Shown: positions 41,109-48,667, numbered from the stretch's first letter. The stretch is 64,000 bases of DNA from Klebsiella sp. WP3-W18-ESBL-02 (GCF_014168815.1 NZ_AP021973.1:1-64000), one strand, 5' to 3'. Translations and numbers: made by a program. The notes: generated by a model from the sequence alone, not told the origin.

Positions 41109-41999
41109 ATGAATATCTCAACAACTTTCCAGACGCTGGAGAGCGAGATCACACAACTTCGTGGAGTGCTGGGTTCCCGGCTTCCGCTCAAGGCGAGTGT
41201 CTGCGTCCTGCCAGCCGTTGCTGATGGCGAAGAAGATATGGCCATCGAACACATCATGCCTGAGCTGAAACAGGGACACGATGCTGTCCATGCTGCCTGC
41301 GCGGCATACGCTGACCTGCATATCAGGGATGGCTATTCGCAGAAGTCCGCTCGGCGCACTACCGGCGTATTATGGTACGACAATACAGATGCGGAATTCT
41401 CTCAGCTGGTTACCCGTTTGGTGACATCCATCAACCAGCATAAAGAGAGCATTCAACGCCACATCATCGAAAACTACGGTGGTGATCGCCGACCGGAATA
41501 CATGCGCTTCAACGCGCTGCATAGCGCCTGCCCTGGTGTCATGACCCTGCATCTCTATCGGCAGCTGCGTATGTTTGATAATGCTAACGTCAATCTGGTC
41601 AGTTTCGGCTGGAGGCAAAAGACGCTTTTTAGCAGGGTTAACAAAATCGAGTTGCTCCAGAAGATGGGCAAGGACATCGAGGAAGATGAAGATAAATCAG
41701 TCAGACTCAACTCGTTGATTAAGGCTATTGCGCGTGTACCGGAAGAAAAGCTTCGCTTACGCCGTCCGGTTAAAGTGCATCCAGCTGCAAACATCGCGAT
41801 GGCTGATCCTGAACACCCCGACCAGATACTGCGTCTTTCTGCCGCTTCATCTATGCCGTTCATTATCATTCAGGATGAGCACGTGAAAATTCGGCCATTG
41901 CCAGAGTTCGTGGCCAATGAAGTAAAGCCGAGGAGTAACCGCCTCAAGACAGATGTGATCGGTATATTCCACGGCGAAAGTATCGAAATGATTCTCTGA
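41109..41999 (+). CDS. tus: Tus-family replication-termination protein
   Basis: The 296-residue protein resembles E. coli Tus (309 aa) over its length: TTGVLWYDN for PGVLCYQ, YMRFNALHSACPGVMTLHLYR for FEWVHRHLPGLITLNAYR, FGWRQKT, and the DNA-contact segment LRLRRPVKVHPAANIAM for LKIKRPVKVQPIARVWY. Tus blocks replication forks at Ter sites in one direction. A plasmid copy may stop replication at plasmid Ter sites or insulate the conjugation region. No clear Ter consensus is visible in the window. Confidence 0.82.
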   Translation: MNISTTFQTLESEITQLRGVLGSRLPLKASVCVLPAVADGEEDMAIEHIMPELKQGHDAVHAACAAYADLHIRDGYSQKSARRTTGVLWYDNTDAEFSQLVTRLVTSINQHKESIQRHIIENYGGDRRPEYMRFNALHSACPGVMTLHLYRQLRMFDNANVNLVSFGWRQKTLFSRVNKIELLQKMGKDIEEDEDKSVRLNSLIKAIARVPEEKLRLRRPVKVHPAANIAMADPEHPDQILRLSAASSMPFIIIQDEHVKIRPLPEFVANEVKPRSNRLKTDVIGIFHGESIEMIL

Positions 42000-42005
42000 C
42001 CACAC

Positions 42006-42023
42006 CGGCCAAAGGACTGGCCG
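42006..42023 (+). terminator. Terminator-like hairpin after the Tus homologue
   Basis: CGGCCA (42006-42011) pairs with TGGCCG (42018-42023), followed by only a weak TATT. It lies 6 bp after the stop codon. Confidence 0.4.
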
Positions 42024-42040
42024 TATTCCCCCCTCATAAT

Positions 42041-42069
42041 TTCGTCACTCGCCGTCCATGCCATACCCT
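42041..42069 (+). promoter_or_regulatory. TTCGTC-N17-TACCCT promoter of the Cas6e-like gene
   Basis: TTCGTC (42041-42046), 17 bp, then TACCCT (42064-42069). One of eight matching elements in the 42-60 kb region. It is preceded by AATAA-type A/T bases like the others. Confidence 0.65.
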
Positions 42070-42113
42070 GAAACTAATATTGAAAATTCATTATGTTCAG
42101 CAAGGAATGTGGC

Positions 42114-42692
42114 GTGAAATACTTTGAATGTGCGCTCAGGTTCAGAATCGCCCCAGGTGACGTGTATGGGATCCACCAGCAACTGGATAAGGTAGTCCAG
42201 GAACGTTCTGGGTCGCGACTCCCATACACCTTCTACTCTCGCAAACAAAGTGCCTCCGACACCCAGGTTGTTCTGAGAACGGCTGTTGCACTCGGGCTCC
42301 CTGGCGAAGTCATGAAGGAAATCATGTTTGTGTCTGGCCAGAAAATTCGAATCTGCGGCTCGCTGGCCACTATTCGACGCGAGGAAGCTGGAGGCCGGAA
42401 AAGAGAGATTTGTCCACCTGCCCATGAACTCCCGGATTATATCCACTATCACCTGGAACGGGCCGGAGTGATCTGTGGACGGTTACGTATCGTTCGAAGC
42501 ACCAAGTTCCATATTATTAAGCCCGGGAGCGTTGGCCGTACATCCCACAAGATCATTGTACCGATGAGCCAGTACGATGCTGAATGCGTGATTGAAGATG
42601 TCGGCGCACTTGAACAGGCATACGCTTTCGGGATCGGCAGAAAGCGGATATTCGGCTTTGGCTATATGAACAGCATCGAAGTGCTTTCCTGA
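42114..42692 (+). CDS. Orphan Cas6e-like endoribonuclease
   Basis: The 192-residue protein has the two-RAMP look of Cas6e/Cse3. The N-terminal VYGIHQQLDKV (His21) aligns with the catalytic His20 of E. coli Cas6e in LYQLHQGLW. The C-terminus has the Gly-rich loop GIGRKRIFGFGYMNSIEV, like GIGPAKSMGCGLLSLAPL in Cas6e. Cas6 enzymes cut CRISPR RNA beside a hairpin. There is no CRISPR array or other cas gene here. The GTG at 42114 with AAGGA upstream is preferred to ATG 42093, which lacks a ribosome site. It is directly upstream of a C4-like hairpin RNA. Confidence 0.72.
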   Translation: MKYFECALRFRIAPGDVYGIHQQLDKVVQERSGSRLPYTFYSRKQSASDTQVVLRTAVALGLPGEVMKEIMFVSGQKIRICGSLATIRREEAGGRKREICPPAHELPDYIHYHLERAGVICGRLRIVRSTKFHIIKPGSVGRTSHKIIVPMSQYDAECVIEDVGALEQAYAFGIGRKRIFGFGYMNSIEVLS

Positions 42693-42815
42693 ACAGGCCA
42701 TTAAGCATAGTTATTATCTGAATTTCAAACCGACTCGCAAACTTACGGCATTAACACTTCTGATACACCCTTTAAATGCTGTAAACTGTTGTAGCCCTTA
42801 CTAAATCGTAAGAGT

Positions 42816-42953
42816 GGGGATTTGCAGCCCCGACTAATGACACGCCGTTCATGTACTTGAACGGTTCGCACTCGCTCGCCTGTTTTTTGTCAATGGTGGG
42901 TCGGGGCGTGGGAGCCTTACGGCTCGCCAGTCGTCATTAGCTGGTACTGCAAA
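42816..42953 (+). ncRNA. C4-type antisense RNA and its target in the leader of the Ner-like gene
   Basis: The segment has GGGG-CCCC flanking TTTGCAG (42821-42827), CTAATGAC (42834-42841), and a 7-bp hairpin CCGTTCA/TGAACGG (42845-42864). Downstream, GTCATTAG (42933-42940) and CTGCAAA (42947-42953) are exact complements of the two arms with the same 6-nt spacing. This paired a'/b' arrangement is what phage P1/P7 C4 RNAs use to block translation of a downstream gene. The target lies just before the Ner-like start. A short frame ending in SMVGRGVGALRL recalls P4 Ash proteins. Confidence 0.68.
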
Positions 42954-42986
42954 CCATGTTCCGATTCACCACCAAAGGAAATGGAG

Positions 42987-43238
42987 ATGGAAAAACAGGA
43001 CTGGCATAAGGCAGACATCATAGCTGCGCTACATAAGAAAGGTTTGTCACTTGCCTCACTGAGTAGGGCTAACGGTCTTTCAAGCAGCACTCTGGCAAAT
43101 GCACTGACACGTGACTGGCCTAGAGGCGAGATCATCATCGCTAATGCAATTGGTGAAGAACCTCAAGAAATATGGCCAACCCGATATTTTGATAAGGCAG
43201 GAATGCCGATCAAGAGAATCATAAGAAAACCGGTTTAA
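42987..43238 (+). CDS. Ner/Nlp-type HTH regulator
   Basis: The 83-residue protein (MEKQDWHKADIIAALHKKGL) has the Ner/Nlp/SfsB HTH with LSRANGLSSSTLANALTRDWPRGE and the typical EPQEIWPTRYF. In phage Mu, Ner is an early repressor. The ATG at 42987 has AAAGGA 7 bp upstream, better than the ATG at 42981. The ribosome site is close to the C4 target, so the antisense RNA likely controls it. Confidence 0.82.
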   Translation: MEKQDWHKADIIAALHKKGLSLASLSRANGLSSSTLANALTRDWPRGEIIIANAIGEEPQEIWPTRYFDKAGMPIKRIIRKPV

Positions 43239-43408
43239 ATGAAAAAGGCTGGCATTTTTGCTGGCCTTATATACCTCCTGGCTCTGCTACTGAAACCACT
43301 AACACCGATCAAATGGTCATCAGCGAAATACCCCGTTCATTTCTATTGACCTCTTTACCTCCATGTAATCAAATTGATGGAATAATAACGGTTACGAGAG
43401 ACAAACTG

Positions 43409-43900
43409 ATGACGGTGTTATCTGCCCCTGAAATGCGCTTTGGAACCAAACAGGATGTTCCCTTTATCATAGCGGTGATTCGCGACGGTATGCGGGATGG
43501 GTATTTTAACTTTGATGATGATGACGGACTGTCTCAGTTCGAAAGTCAGATCTCAGAAGCCATTGCCAGGCGGGAACGGGGAGAGAATTGCGCCGATTTC
43601 TTGTTTGTCTTTGATGCTCAACATAATGGCGCAGCGATAGGTTTTGCCCTACTGACGGGCAAAAATGGTGCAAATGGACTTGCTTCACATCTGGAAATCA
43701 GGATGTTTGGTGTTACCAGGAGTCAAAGACAAAAAGGATTTGGGCGCTCCATGTTGCAAAGTATTCTGGATGCTACTCCCGGCCATAAAGTGGAGGCATC
43801 CTGTCTTCCTGCATCAGTTGTCATGGCCAGGATGCTGACTAATGCGGGTTTTCACGTCAAAGAGATAAGCCCGTTTGGAAAGCGTACTTTCAGACGCTAA
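43409..43900 (+). CDS. GNAT-family N-acetyltransferase
   Basis: The 163-residue protein has a GNAT fold with the acetyl-CoA motif VTRSQRQKGFGRSMLQSIL (an RxxGxG/A-like loop) and a C-terminal ARMLTNAGFHVKEISPFGKRTF. It could acetylate a small molecule or a protein. The start at 43409 avoids a long N-terminal extension lacking homology. An ATG at 43433 is an alternative. It is isolated by a preceding AT-rich gap and a terminator after it. Confidence 0.7.
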   Translation: MTVLSAPEMRFGTKQDVPFIIAVIRDGMRDGYFNFDDDDGLSQFESQISEAIARRERGENCADFLFVFDAQHNGAAIGFALLTGKNGANGLASHLEIRMFGVTRSQRQKGFGRSMLQSILDATPGHKVEASCLPASVVMARMLTNAGFHVKEISPFGKRTFRR

Positions 43901-43920
43901 TGTAAAATTCAGATAAAAAA

Positions 43921-43943
43921 ACCGGCTGACGAATTCAGTCGGT
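43921..43943. terminator. Bidirectional terminator between the GNAT gene and the 43986-44762 gene
   Basis: ACCGGCTGA and TCAGTCGGT form a stem with one G-U pair, flanked by AAAAAA on the left and TTTA on the right, so both converging genes can use it. Confidence 0.7.
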
Positions 43944-43985
43944 TTAGTAATCCTGCAAAAGGATGCTGGACAGCGACGGACGACT

Positions 43986-44762
43986 TCAGAGCTGTGGCAA
44001 TGGCCCCTGGTTATCTTCAGTCGCAGCCTGGTCTTTATCCGGGGTGGCCGTTGCAGTCCGCGAGGCATCAAATGAGACCGTTGGGTCGCTGAGAGTCAGG
44101 ATGCCAGTGTCTTCAACTTCTCGCGTTGTCAGCGTAAGCTCAGATTTACTGTCATCACACTTATTCGTTTTCTCCGCCAGTGCCTTGCACCAGATATAAC
44201 GACCTCTCTGGGCATCAGAGACTGAAGGCTCTCCATATTTCTCGATCGCCGACTTCAGTAAGAGATCAGGGTTGCTGAATGAAAAGCGGATTTTGTAAGC
44301 CACCGGCTCAATGGGGTCAACTGCCGTATCGGGGATAAAATAGACCACCGTCTCCTGGTGAGCATCTCCCCAGAAAATACTATTCAATGAGTTGTTACTG
44401 TAGCGCTTTTGAATTTCTTCACCAGCAGACTGGCCAAGTTTGTCAGTGATAGCAGTGATCGCTTCAGAAGCTGTCATCCGCAGGCTTACCGGCCCTATAG
44501 AAAAAGACATAACATCAAAGCTATTCAGGGGGGTAATGGTGCTTTCTGGAGCGGTAGATGAATCGGGTACGTCATCACTGTACAGACTGTCATCCCCCGG
44601 AGAAGGCGTTACAGGTGCTGAATTTTGGATGTCAGGTGTGTAGCTGGGATCGGGAGCGTATAGGCCCATTGTATCATTCTGTACAGCAGAATATACCGAA
44701 GCGGTCGGCAGGACGGTAAGGAGCGCAAGGGCGCAGTATCCAAGGTATCTGGTCATATTCAC
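43986..44762 (-). CDS. Secreted hypothetical protein, about 256 aa
   Basis: The protein has a signal peptide (YLGYCALALLTVLPTASVYSA) and a low-complexity Pro/Ser/Asp linker at residues 30-80. A folded domain follows (FSIGPVSLRMTASEAITAITDKL... RFSFSNPDLLLKSAIEKYGEPS) with two cysteines (WCKAL, KCDD) likely to be bridged. The C-terminus is again disordered and Ala/Asp-rich. The domain recalls small periplasmic repeat proteins, but I cannot name a family. It is the only minus-strand gene between 39 and 47 kb. Confidence 0.55.
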   Translation of the reverse strand: MNMTRYLGYCALALLTVLPTASVYSAVQNDTMGLYAPDPSYTPDIQNSAPVTPSPGDDSLYSDDVPDSSTAPESTITPLNSFDVMSFSIGPVSLRMTASEAITAITDKLGQSAGEEIQKRYSNNSLNSIFWGDAHQETVVYFIPDTAVDPIEPVAYKIRFSFSNPDLLLKSAIEKYGEPSVSDAQRGRYIWCKALAEKTNKCDDSKSELTLTTREVEDTGILTLSDPTVSFDASRTATATPDKDQAATEDNQGPLPQL

Positions 44763-45025
44763 CTCGTCAGTAGCAGTTGTCCTACTGTAACAGCGCGAGG
44801 TTTGAGAACATCATGGAAATGGGGTCAAAGCGGGGCGAAAAACAAGCCTGATTCACATGGCTTACGTAGCAGCATGGAGATCTCCTGAAGTCGGAGAAAA
44901 TGAGTCAGATAACGCGAATATCGAAAATGGAACGAAGTACTTAATTACCTAACAGGAGGTACATGTTAACCTGACGAACATTGCTTACTGCCTATTTGTA
45001 GATTCAGGCTACAGGGAGAATCCAA
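44763..45025. other. 263-bp intergenic region
   Basis: No gene longer than a few codons is supported. A strong AGGAGG at 44955 precedes ATG TTA ACC TGA, a three-codon frame that might act as a leader. The segment should hold the promoters of the divergent secreted-protein gene and of the 45026 gene. Confidence 0.35.
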
Positions 45026-45427
45026 GTGCCAAACTGCATACCCCTTAATCCGGTATTACCTAAAAACTTCGACGATACACCTAATGAAAAGCGCTCAAAG
45101 TCTCAGCTTGATGCCTGGTGGGATCATCCATATGGCATTACTTGCCCGGACGGGAAAATCACTGTTCGATGCCTGAATGGAGGAGCTTGGGATCGTTCGA
45201 CAGTGCTGGGAGTAGCGGACAATTACGAAGAAGCCTGCGAGCTCGCAGAGCGCGAGCAATCAGCATGGGTCAAACGCCGTGCGGAGCCAATATTCTACTA
45301 TAGCGGTGAAGCTCCATTCAGAGCGATAAGGGATGCACAACGTCCTGATCAGGAGCAGACCTTTGTCGCGTCTTTTGACACGCAAGATGAGCTAATCAGC
45401 TGGCTTAATAGTCAGAAAACCAGTTAA
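45026..45427 (+). CDS. Hypothetical protein, 133 aa
   Basis: The acidic soluble protein (GTG start with AGGGAGA upstream) begins MPNCIPLNPVLPKNFDDTPN and contains DAWWDHPYGITCPDGKITVR. It resembles small phage/plasmid proteins in composition but I do not recognise a family. It is followed by a clear terminator, so it is a single-gene unit. Confidence 0.5.
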   Translation: MPNCIPLNPVLPKNFDDTPNEKRSKSQLDAWWDHPYGITCPDGKITVRCLNGGAWDRSTVLGVADNYEEACELAEREQSAWVKRRAEPIFYYSGEAPFRAIRDAQRPDQEQTFVASFDTQDELISWLNSQKTS

Positions 45428-45437
45428 TACCAAGTCT

Positions 45438-45463
45438 GGAAGTCTGCTTCTCAACAGACTTCC
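45438..45463 (+). terminator. Terminator after the 45026-45427 gene
   Basis: GGAAGTCTG and CAGACTTCC form a perfect 9-bp stem with an 8-nt loop, followed by ACATTTGATT. Confidence 0.65.
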
Positions 45464-45555
45464 ACATTTGATTATCAAGCTCCCCATAATTTGGGTTCAG
45501 TATAAACATTCCATTACGTTCTATTCCCCTCATTACATTCATCTATCCGTAAATT

Positions 45556-45584
45556 TCGTTAGCCAGCACATCGGGGTGATACTG
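45556..45584 (+). promoter_or_regulatory. TTCGTT-N17-GATACT promoter
   Basis: TTCGTT (45556-45561), 17 bp, GATACT (45579-45584), upstream of the 45613 gene. A GTAAACAAAACGGA motif follows at 45593-45606. Confidence 0.65.
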
Positions 45585-45612
45585 ATGTCAGGTAAACAAA
45601 ACGGATGCAAAA

Positions 45613-45903
45613 ATGCAGACATGTTCGGAAGTCCTGGCGGTTGAAATATTCAATCAAGTTGGACGTGAGGCAGCTATTGCTCAATATAACTTAATTTGTG
45701 AAATAGCCCAGCGACGTTACGAAGACAGCCTGGCCAAATATGGTTCCGTGCCAGCTGGTTTCACCGCGCTCAATTTCCTCCATCCGGCAGAACTTCAGGA
45801 GCGTTACATCCTGGGGTTGGGAATTCAGCTTTGTATCGATGAGCAGCATGAAGCCAGGGAACGGGTTTTAGCTCGCTGCCTGGCAAGAAAAAGGGCCGCA
45901 TAA
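45613..45903 (+). CDS. Hypothetical helical protein, 96 aa
   Basis: The 96-residue product is almost all helical (VEIFNQVGREAAIAQYNLIC EIAQ then RRYEDSLAKYGSVPAGF), with an Arg-rich tail ARCLARKRAA. I do not recognise it. It is transcribed from the shared TTCGTN-type promoter, which suggests it belongs to the same regulon as ssb and dnaN. Confidence 0.5.
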   Translation: MQTCSEVLAVEIFNQVGREAAIAQYNLICEIAQRRYEDSLAKYGSVPAGFTALNFLHPAELQERYILGLGIQLCIDEQHEARERVLARCLARKRAA

Positions 45904-45980
45904 ACAGGTGATAAAACAACTCAGCTATAGCTGAACACGCACTAATTGGCTATGTTAACAAAACGAACAAGGTGGCGATT

Positions 45981-46217
45981 ATGTACAGTGAATCTATCGA
46001 TCGTGCTATCAGTATCCTCAAGGACGCGGGCGAAAAAATCGGTATGGAACTGGGTAGTAATGTGACATCTCAGGAATCAGAACTGCTTGAGGATGCGCTG
46101 GTGGGCCTGACTAAAGTTAAAGGGCAACTCTGCGGTAATCACTCCTTAACTGATGTAAAAGCGGACGTCGTGCCTTTTAGTCTCAGTTCGACGAAGAACG
46201 TCGATAGCCCGCATTAA
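45981..46217 (+). CDS. Hypothetical protein, 78 aa
   Basis: The ATG at 45981 has AAGGTGG upstream. The product (MYSESIDRAISILKDAGEKI...) is helical and acidic. A GTTAACAAAACGAA motif lies directly before the ribosome site. No family is recognised. Confidence 0.5.
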   Translation: MYSESIDRAISILKDAGEKIGMELGSNVTSQESELLEDALVGLTKVKGQLCGNHSLTDVKADVVPFSLSSTKNVDSPH

Positions 46218-46246
46218 TTAACAACCACCAACTGGACGGAAGGGAT

Positions 46247-46798
46247 ATGACTGAAGACAACGCCGGTAGTGTTTCTGGAAAAGCACAGAACGCCCCAAAA
46301 GCAAATGCCCACCTGGACAGGCTCTTTGATTTCATTGTGACAGAAATCAAAGAGCAGGGTGCAGCACCGTCTTACGAGCAGATCTGTTCTTCTCTGGGGT
46401 ATTCAAAAGGGCTCGTTTCCCGGCGTATCCGGCAGTTGCATGACCAGGGACGAATCATTATCGATGGTGAAAGAAAGTCTATGACGCTGCGCGTAGCGAA
46501 AGGACAAGGTCATGATGACATTGCCGAACTCCCGGACATGACCAGTGACAGGAAAGCAATCATCACGTATGTCAAAAAATACATGAACAGAAATGGTGGC
46601 CGTGGGCCATCAGTTCACGCAATAGGGAAAGCGCTCGGCTTCTCGAATAACAAGGCGCGTAGACATGTGGACTATCTCGACGAAGTAGAGAGGGTACGTT
46701 ACAGCCCTCATCTTAATGAAGTAATCGTTATCAATCAGGGTGATTACGTTAAAATTACCCAGGACAACGATGAACCACCGAGCCCGGCAGAAGGTTAG
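46247..46798 (+). CDS. Tandem LexA-type winged-helix regulator
   Basis: The 183-residue protein has two winged-helix domains of the LexA N-terminal type: residues 22-80 (FIVTEIKEQGAAPSYEQICS then SLGYSKGLVSRRIRQLHDQG) and residues 100-165 (AIITYVKKYMNRNGGRGPSV then HAIGKALGFSNNKARRHVDY). It lacks the S24 protease domain, so it should not self-cleave. It could recognise LexA-like or plasmid-specific sites as a single-chain dimer. It lies 2 bp from the next gene. It is a candidate regulator of the shared promoter family. Confidence 0.65.
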   Translation: MTEDNAGSVSGKAQNAPKANAHLDRLFDFIVTEIKEQGAAPSYEQICSSLGYSKGLVSRRIRQLHDQGRIIIDGERKSMTLRVAKGQGHDDIAELPDMTSDRKAIITYVKKYMNRNGGRGPSVHAIGKALGFSNNKARRHVDYLDEVERVRYSPHLNEVIVINQGDYVKITQDNDEPPSPAEG

Positions 46799-46800
46799 CC

Positions 46801-47016
46801 ATGATTCGCATATGGAGAGAAGTTGTAAACGTAAAGGTTCAGGACGGGAGCCGTAACGGACGAATCTGGTTTCTTGAACTTTCGTGTGGCCATCATGCTG
46901 TCAGACGTATACCTCGATTACGTCTGCATAATCTGACGCAATTCGAACGACTTGAGCCACCAGCTAAATGTCACTGTGTATTGTGTGAAATAGATGCTAT
47001 TGCAGGACAAAAATAG
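46801..47016 (+). CDS. Small cysteine/histidine protein, 71 aa
   Basis: The 71-residue basic product has CGHHAVRR and a C-terminal CHCVLC, giving a possible zinc site (C-H-H ... C-C-C). It follows the double winged-helix gene with a 2-bp gap and is probably translated with it. No family is recognised. Confidence 0.55.
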   Translation: MIRIWREVVNVKVQDGSRNGRIWFLELSCGHHAVRRIPRLRLHNLTQFERLEPPAKCHCVLCEIDAIAGQK

Positions 47017-47124
47017 CAATAAACACAACATAAAAGCCCTCAATTTGTCCCCATTGTTTTTAGCCTGACAGCATTGGTACTGATAGCCTAATCATATTTA
47101 AACGCATAACCCTATGGTGGACAT

Positions 47125-47529
47125 ATGAAAAAAGCTGTTTTTGGCCTTTTAGCACTATTGCCCTTCATAACCAGCGCAGAATCGATCGATCCGAACGATT
47201 TCTATGCTCAGCAGCCTTCTCAAAACTACCAACAACCTGCTGCCAGCGAGCAACAGGACGATGCTGACAATTCCAGTGACCAGACAGCTGCGATCGTATT
47301 GAACCTGGAAAGTTACAAACCGCTGGGGAATTTTGTAGTCCCCCAGGGAGTAGAACGCCCATTCATTGGTCTTATTAACAGCAAAATTTTCATACTGTCT
47401 GAGCAACCAGATAAACGCTTGGCTGGCCTATGGATAGGTCGTAGTCAGGATGGTCGTGAAGCACTTTGTGGTTACCTGAACAACAGTATGCAGGTCAGAA
47501 AATGTTATTACATCTTATATCGTGAGTAA
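47125..47529 (+). CDS. Secreted hypothetical protein, 134 aa
   Basis: The precursor has a signal peptide (MKKAVFGLLALLPFITSAES), a Gln/Asp-rich linker (residues 25-55) and a compact C-terminal domain with two cysteines (ALCGYLNNS, RKCYYILYRE). The composition resembles transfer-associated periplasmic proteins, but no family is recognised. A terminator follows. Confidence 0.55.
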   Translation: MKKAVFGLLALLPFITSAESIDPNDFYAQQPSQNYQQPAASEQQDDADNSSDQTAAIVLNLESYKPLGNFVVPQGVERPFIGLINSKIFILSEQPDKRLAGLWIGRSQDGREALCGYLNNSMQVRKCYYILYRE

Positions 47530-47532
47530 AAA

Positions 47533-47555
47533 ATGGGGCCGTAGCCCCATTTATT
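47533..47555. terminator. Terminator between convergent genes at 47.5 kb
   Basis: ATGGGGC and GCCCCAT form a 7-bp stem with a 4-nt loop, with A's before and TTTATTTT after, so it can serve both the plus gene ending at 47529 and the minus gene ending at 47556. Confidence 0.75.
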
Positions 47556-48545
47556 TTAATGTTTGAATGAGGGTATAAAGGGTATTACTGGATTTGTTCC
47601 TAGCGAAGCTAATTCGTTAGGCGCAAGATAACGTCGCAGTTCAGTAATCAATATATCAACTGATTTATCCCAGCCATCTCTCACAATGTTTAGAATGTGC
47701 CGAGCTGGATAATGTGTTAGAAAAGGATGGTTGGGGCCAAATTTATTAAGGTGTTCAATAGTACCTATTGCATCGAGATAATCTGTAACAAGATGGTGTT
47801 CTGACTCAAAAATAGCGACAAATTTATAACCATCAGCAGCGTTTACCCACTGGCAAGTACAGTCATTAAGCTGAAATTGATTAGAACGTTTTTCCCCCTT
47901 GGGTTTAGGATTGACTCCAATACCAAAAGACAAATACAAACCTTTCCTTCCCCAGAAGGCCGGTCTCTTCAAGTCCTGACCATTGTTTCCTTCGACCTCT
48001 CCAAGAATGCCAAACAAAGTAGCTGATTCTTGGTTAGGATTCGTTCTCATACGGAAAAGAATGCATAGATCTGCAAACTTTAAGCTATTATAAACTGAAT
48101 TATAAAAGACATTCTCATGGCCAAGTAGATAAGGATTATGCTCTACCGCAAAATTAGTGCCACTTCTAAAGTCACGGCAGCTAATGAATACACCAAACTG
48201 GCTCATATTAGCGAGGATATCGACATTGCGATAATCAGACAAATTAATAAGTATAGTATTTAAGACTTCTCTACCTTCATAACTCATCAGATAGTGGCAG
48301 AGCAAATTTTGTAGACCGAAGTTTCTGAACTGATCTTTAATTAAAGAAAAATATCCTTCACCAGCTAATGAAACTAGGTTTCTCATTGTTGGTGTATGTT
48401 TCCCCATGAGAGGGGAATTAAAACGTACCTTCATCCGGTTATTATCATAAAGGGTTTCAATAATTGAGCAAAAGTGCATCGCCCAATACGCGTTGTTATC
48501 ACCAATTAAACCGGGTTTCACTACAGTAGTTTTAGAAAAATCCAT
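47556..48545 (-). CDS. Orphan minus-strand protein, 329 aa, unknown
   Basis: The 329-residue soluble protein (start MDFSKTTVVKPGLIGDNNAY, with GGAGAC upstream) has no recognised domain. Visible features are ILGEVEGNNGQDLKRPAFWG, which could hold acidic residues of a nuclease-like site, and an aromatic-rich C-terminal half. It is AT-rich and opposite in direction to its neighbours, and is bounded by a terminator and a divergent promoter. That is the profile of a cargo or defence gene inserted in the plasmid core. Confidence 0.5.
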   Translation of the reverse strand: MDFSKTTVVKPGLIGDNNAYWAMHFCSIIETLYDNNRMKVRFNSPLMGKHTPTMRNLVSLAGEGYFSLIKDQFRNFGLQNLLCHYLMSYEGREVLNTILINLSDYRNVDILANMSQFGVFISCRDFRSGTNFAVEHNPYLLGHENVFYNSVYNSLKFADLCILFRMRTNPNQESATLFGILGEVEGNNGQDLKRPAFWGRKGLYLSFGIGVNPKPKGEKRSNQFQLNDCTCQWVNAADGYKFVAIFESEHHLVTDYLDAIGTIEHLNKFGPNHPFLTHYPARHILNIVRDGWDKSVDILITELRRYLAPNELASLGTNPVIPFIPSFKH

Positions 48546-48616
48546 TCTGTCTCCAAAGCAGTAATCAGTCACTCATAACACGATATTTGCAGTGAAAGTT
48601 ATATCTGTAAGCAAAT

Positions 48617-48645
48617 TTCGTCAGCTGTTAGCGTCGTATTAGGCT
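48617..48645 (+). promoter_or_regulatory. TTCGTC-N17-TAGGCT promoter
   Basis: TTCGTC (48617-48622), 17 bp, TAGGCT (48640-48645), 23 bp before the 48668 gene. It matches the family in the 42-60 kb region and drives the gene pair with the PAPS-reductase-like protein. Confidence 0.65.
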
Positions 48646-48667
48646 TAGTAAAAAGCCGGAGGTAGAT

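Noticed and set aside
42787..42810. Ter site (TGTTGTA...) near the Tus homologue
   Set aside because: AAACTGTTGTAGCCC shares only TGTTGTA with the E. coli Ter core. Spacing and flanks do not fit, so I do not annotate a Ter site.
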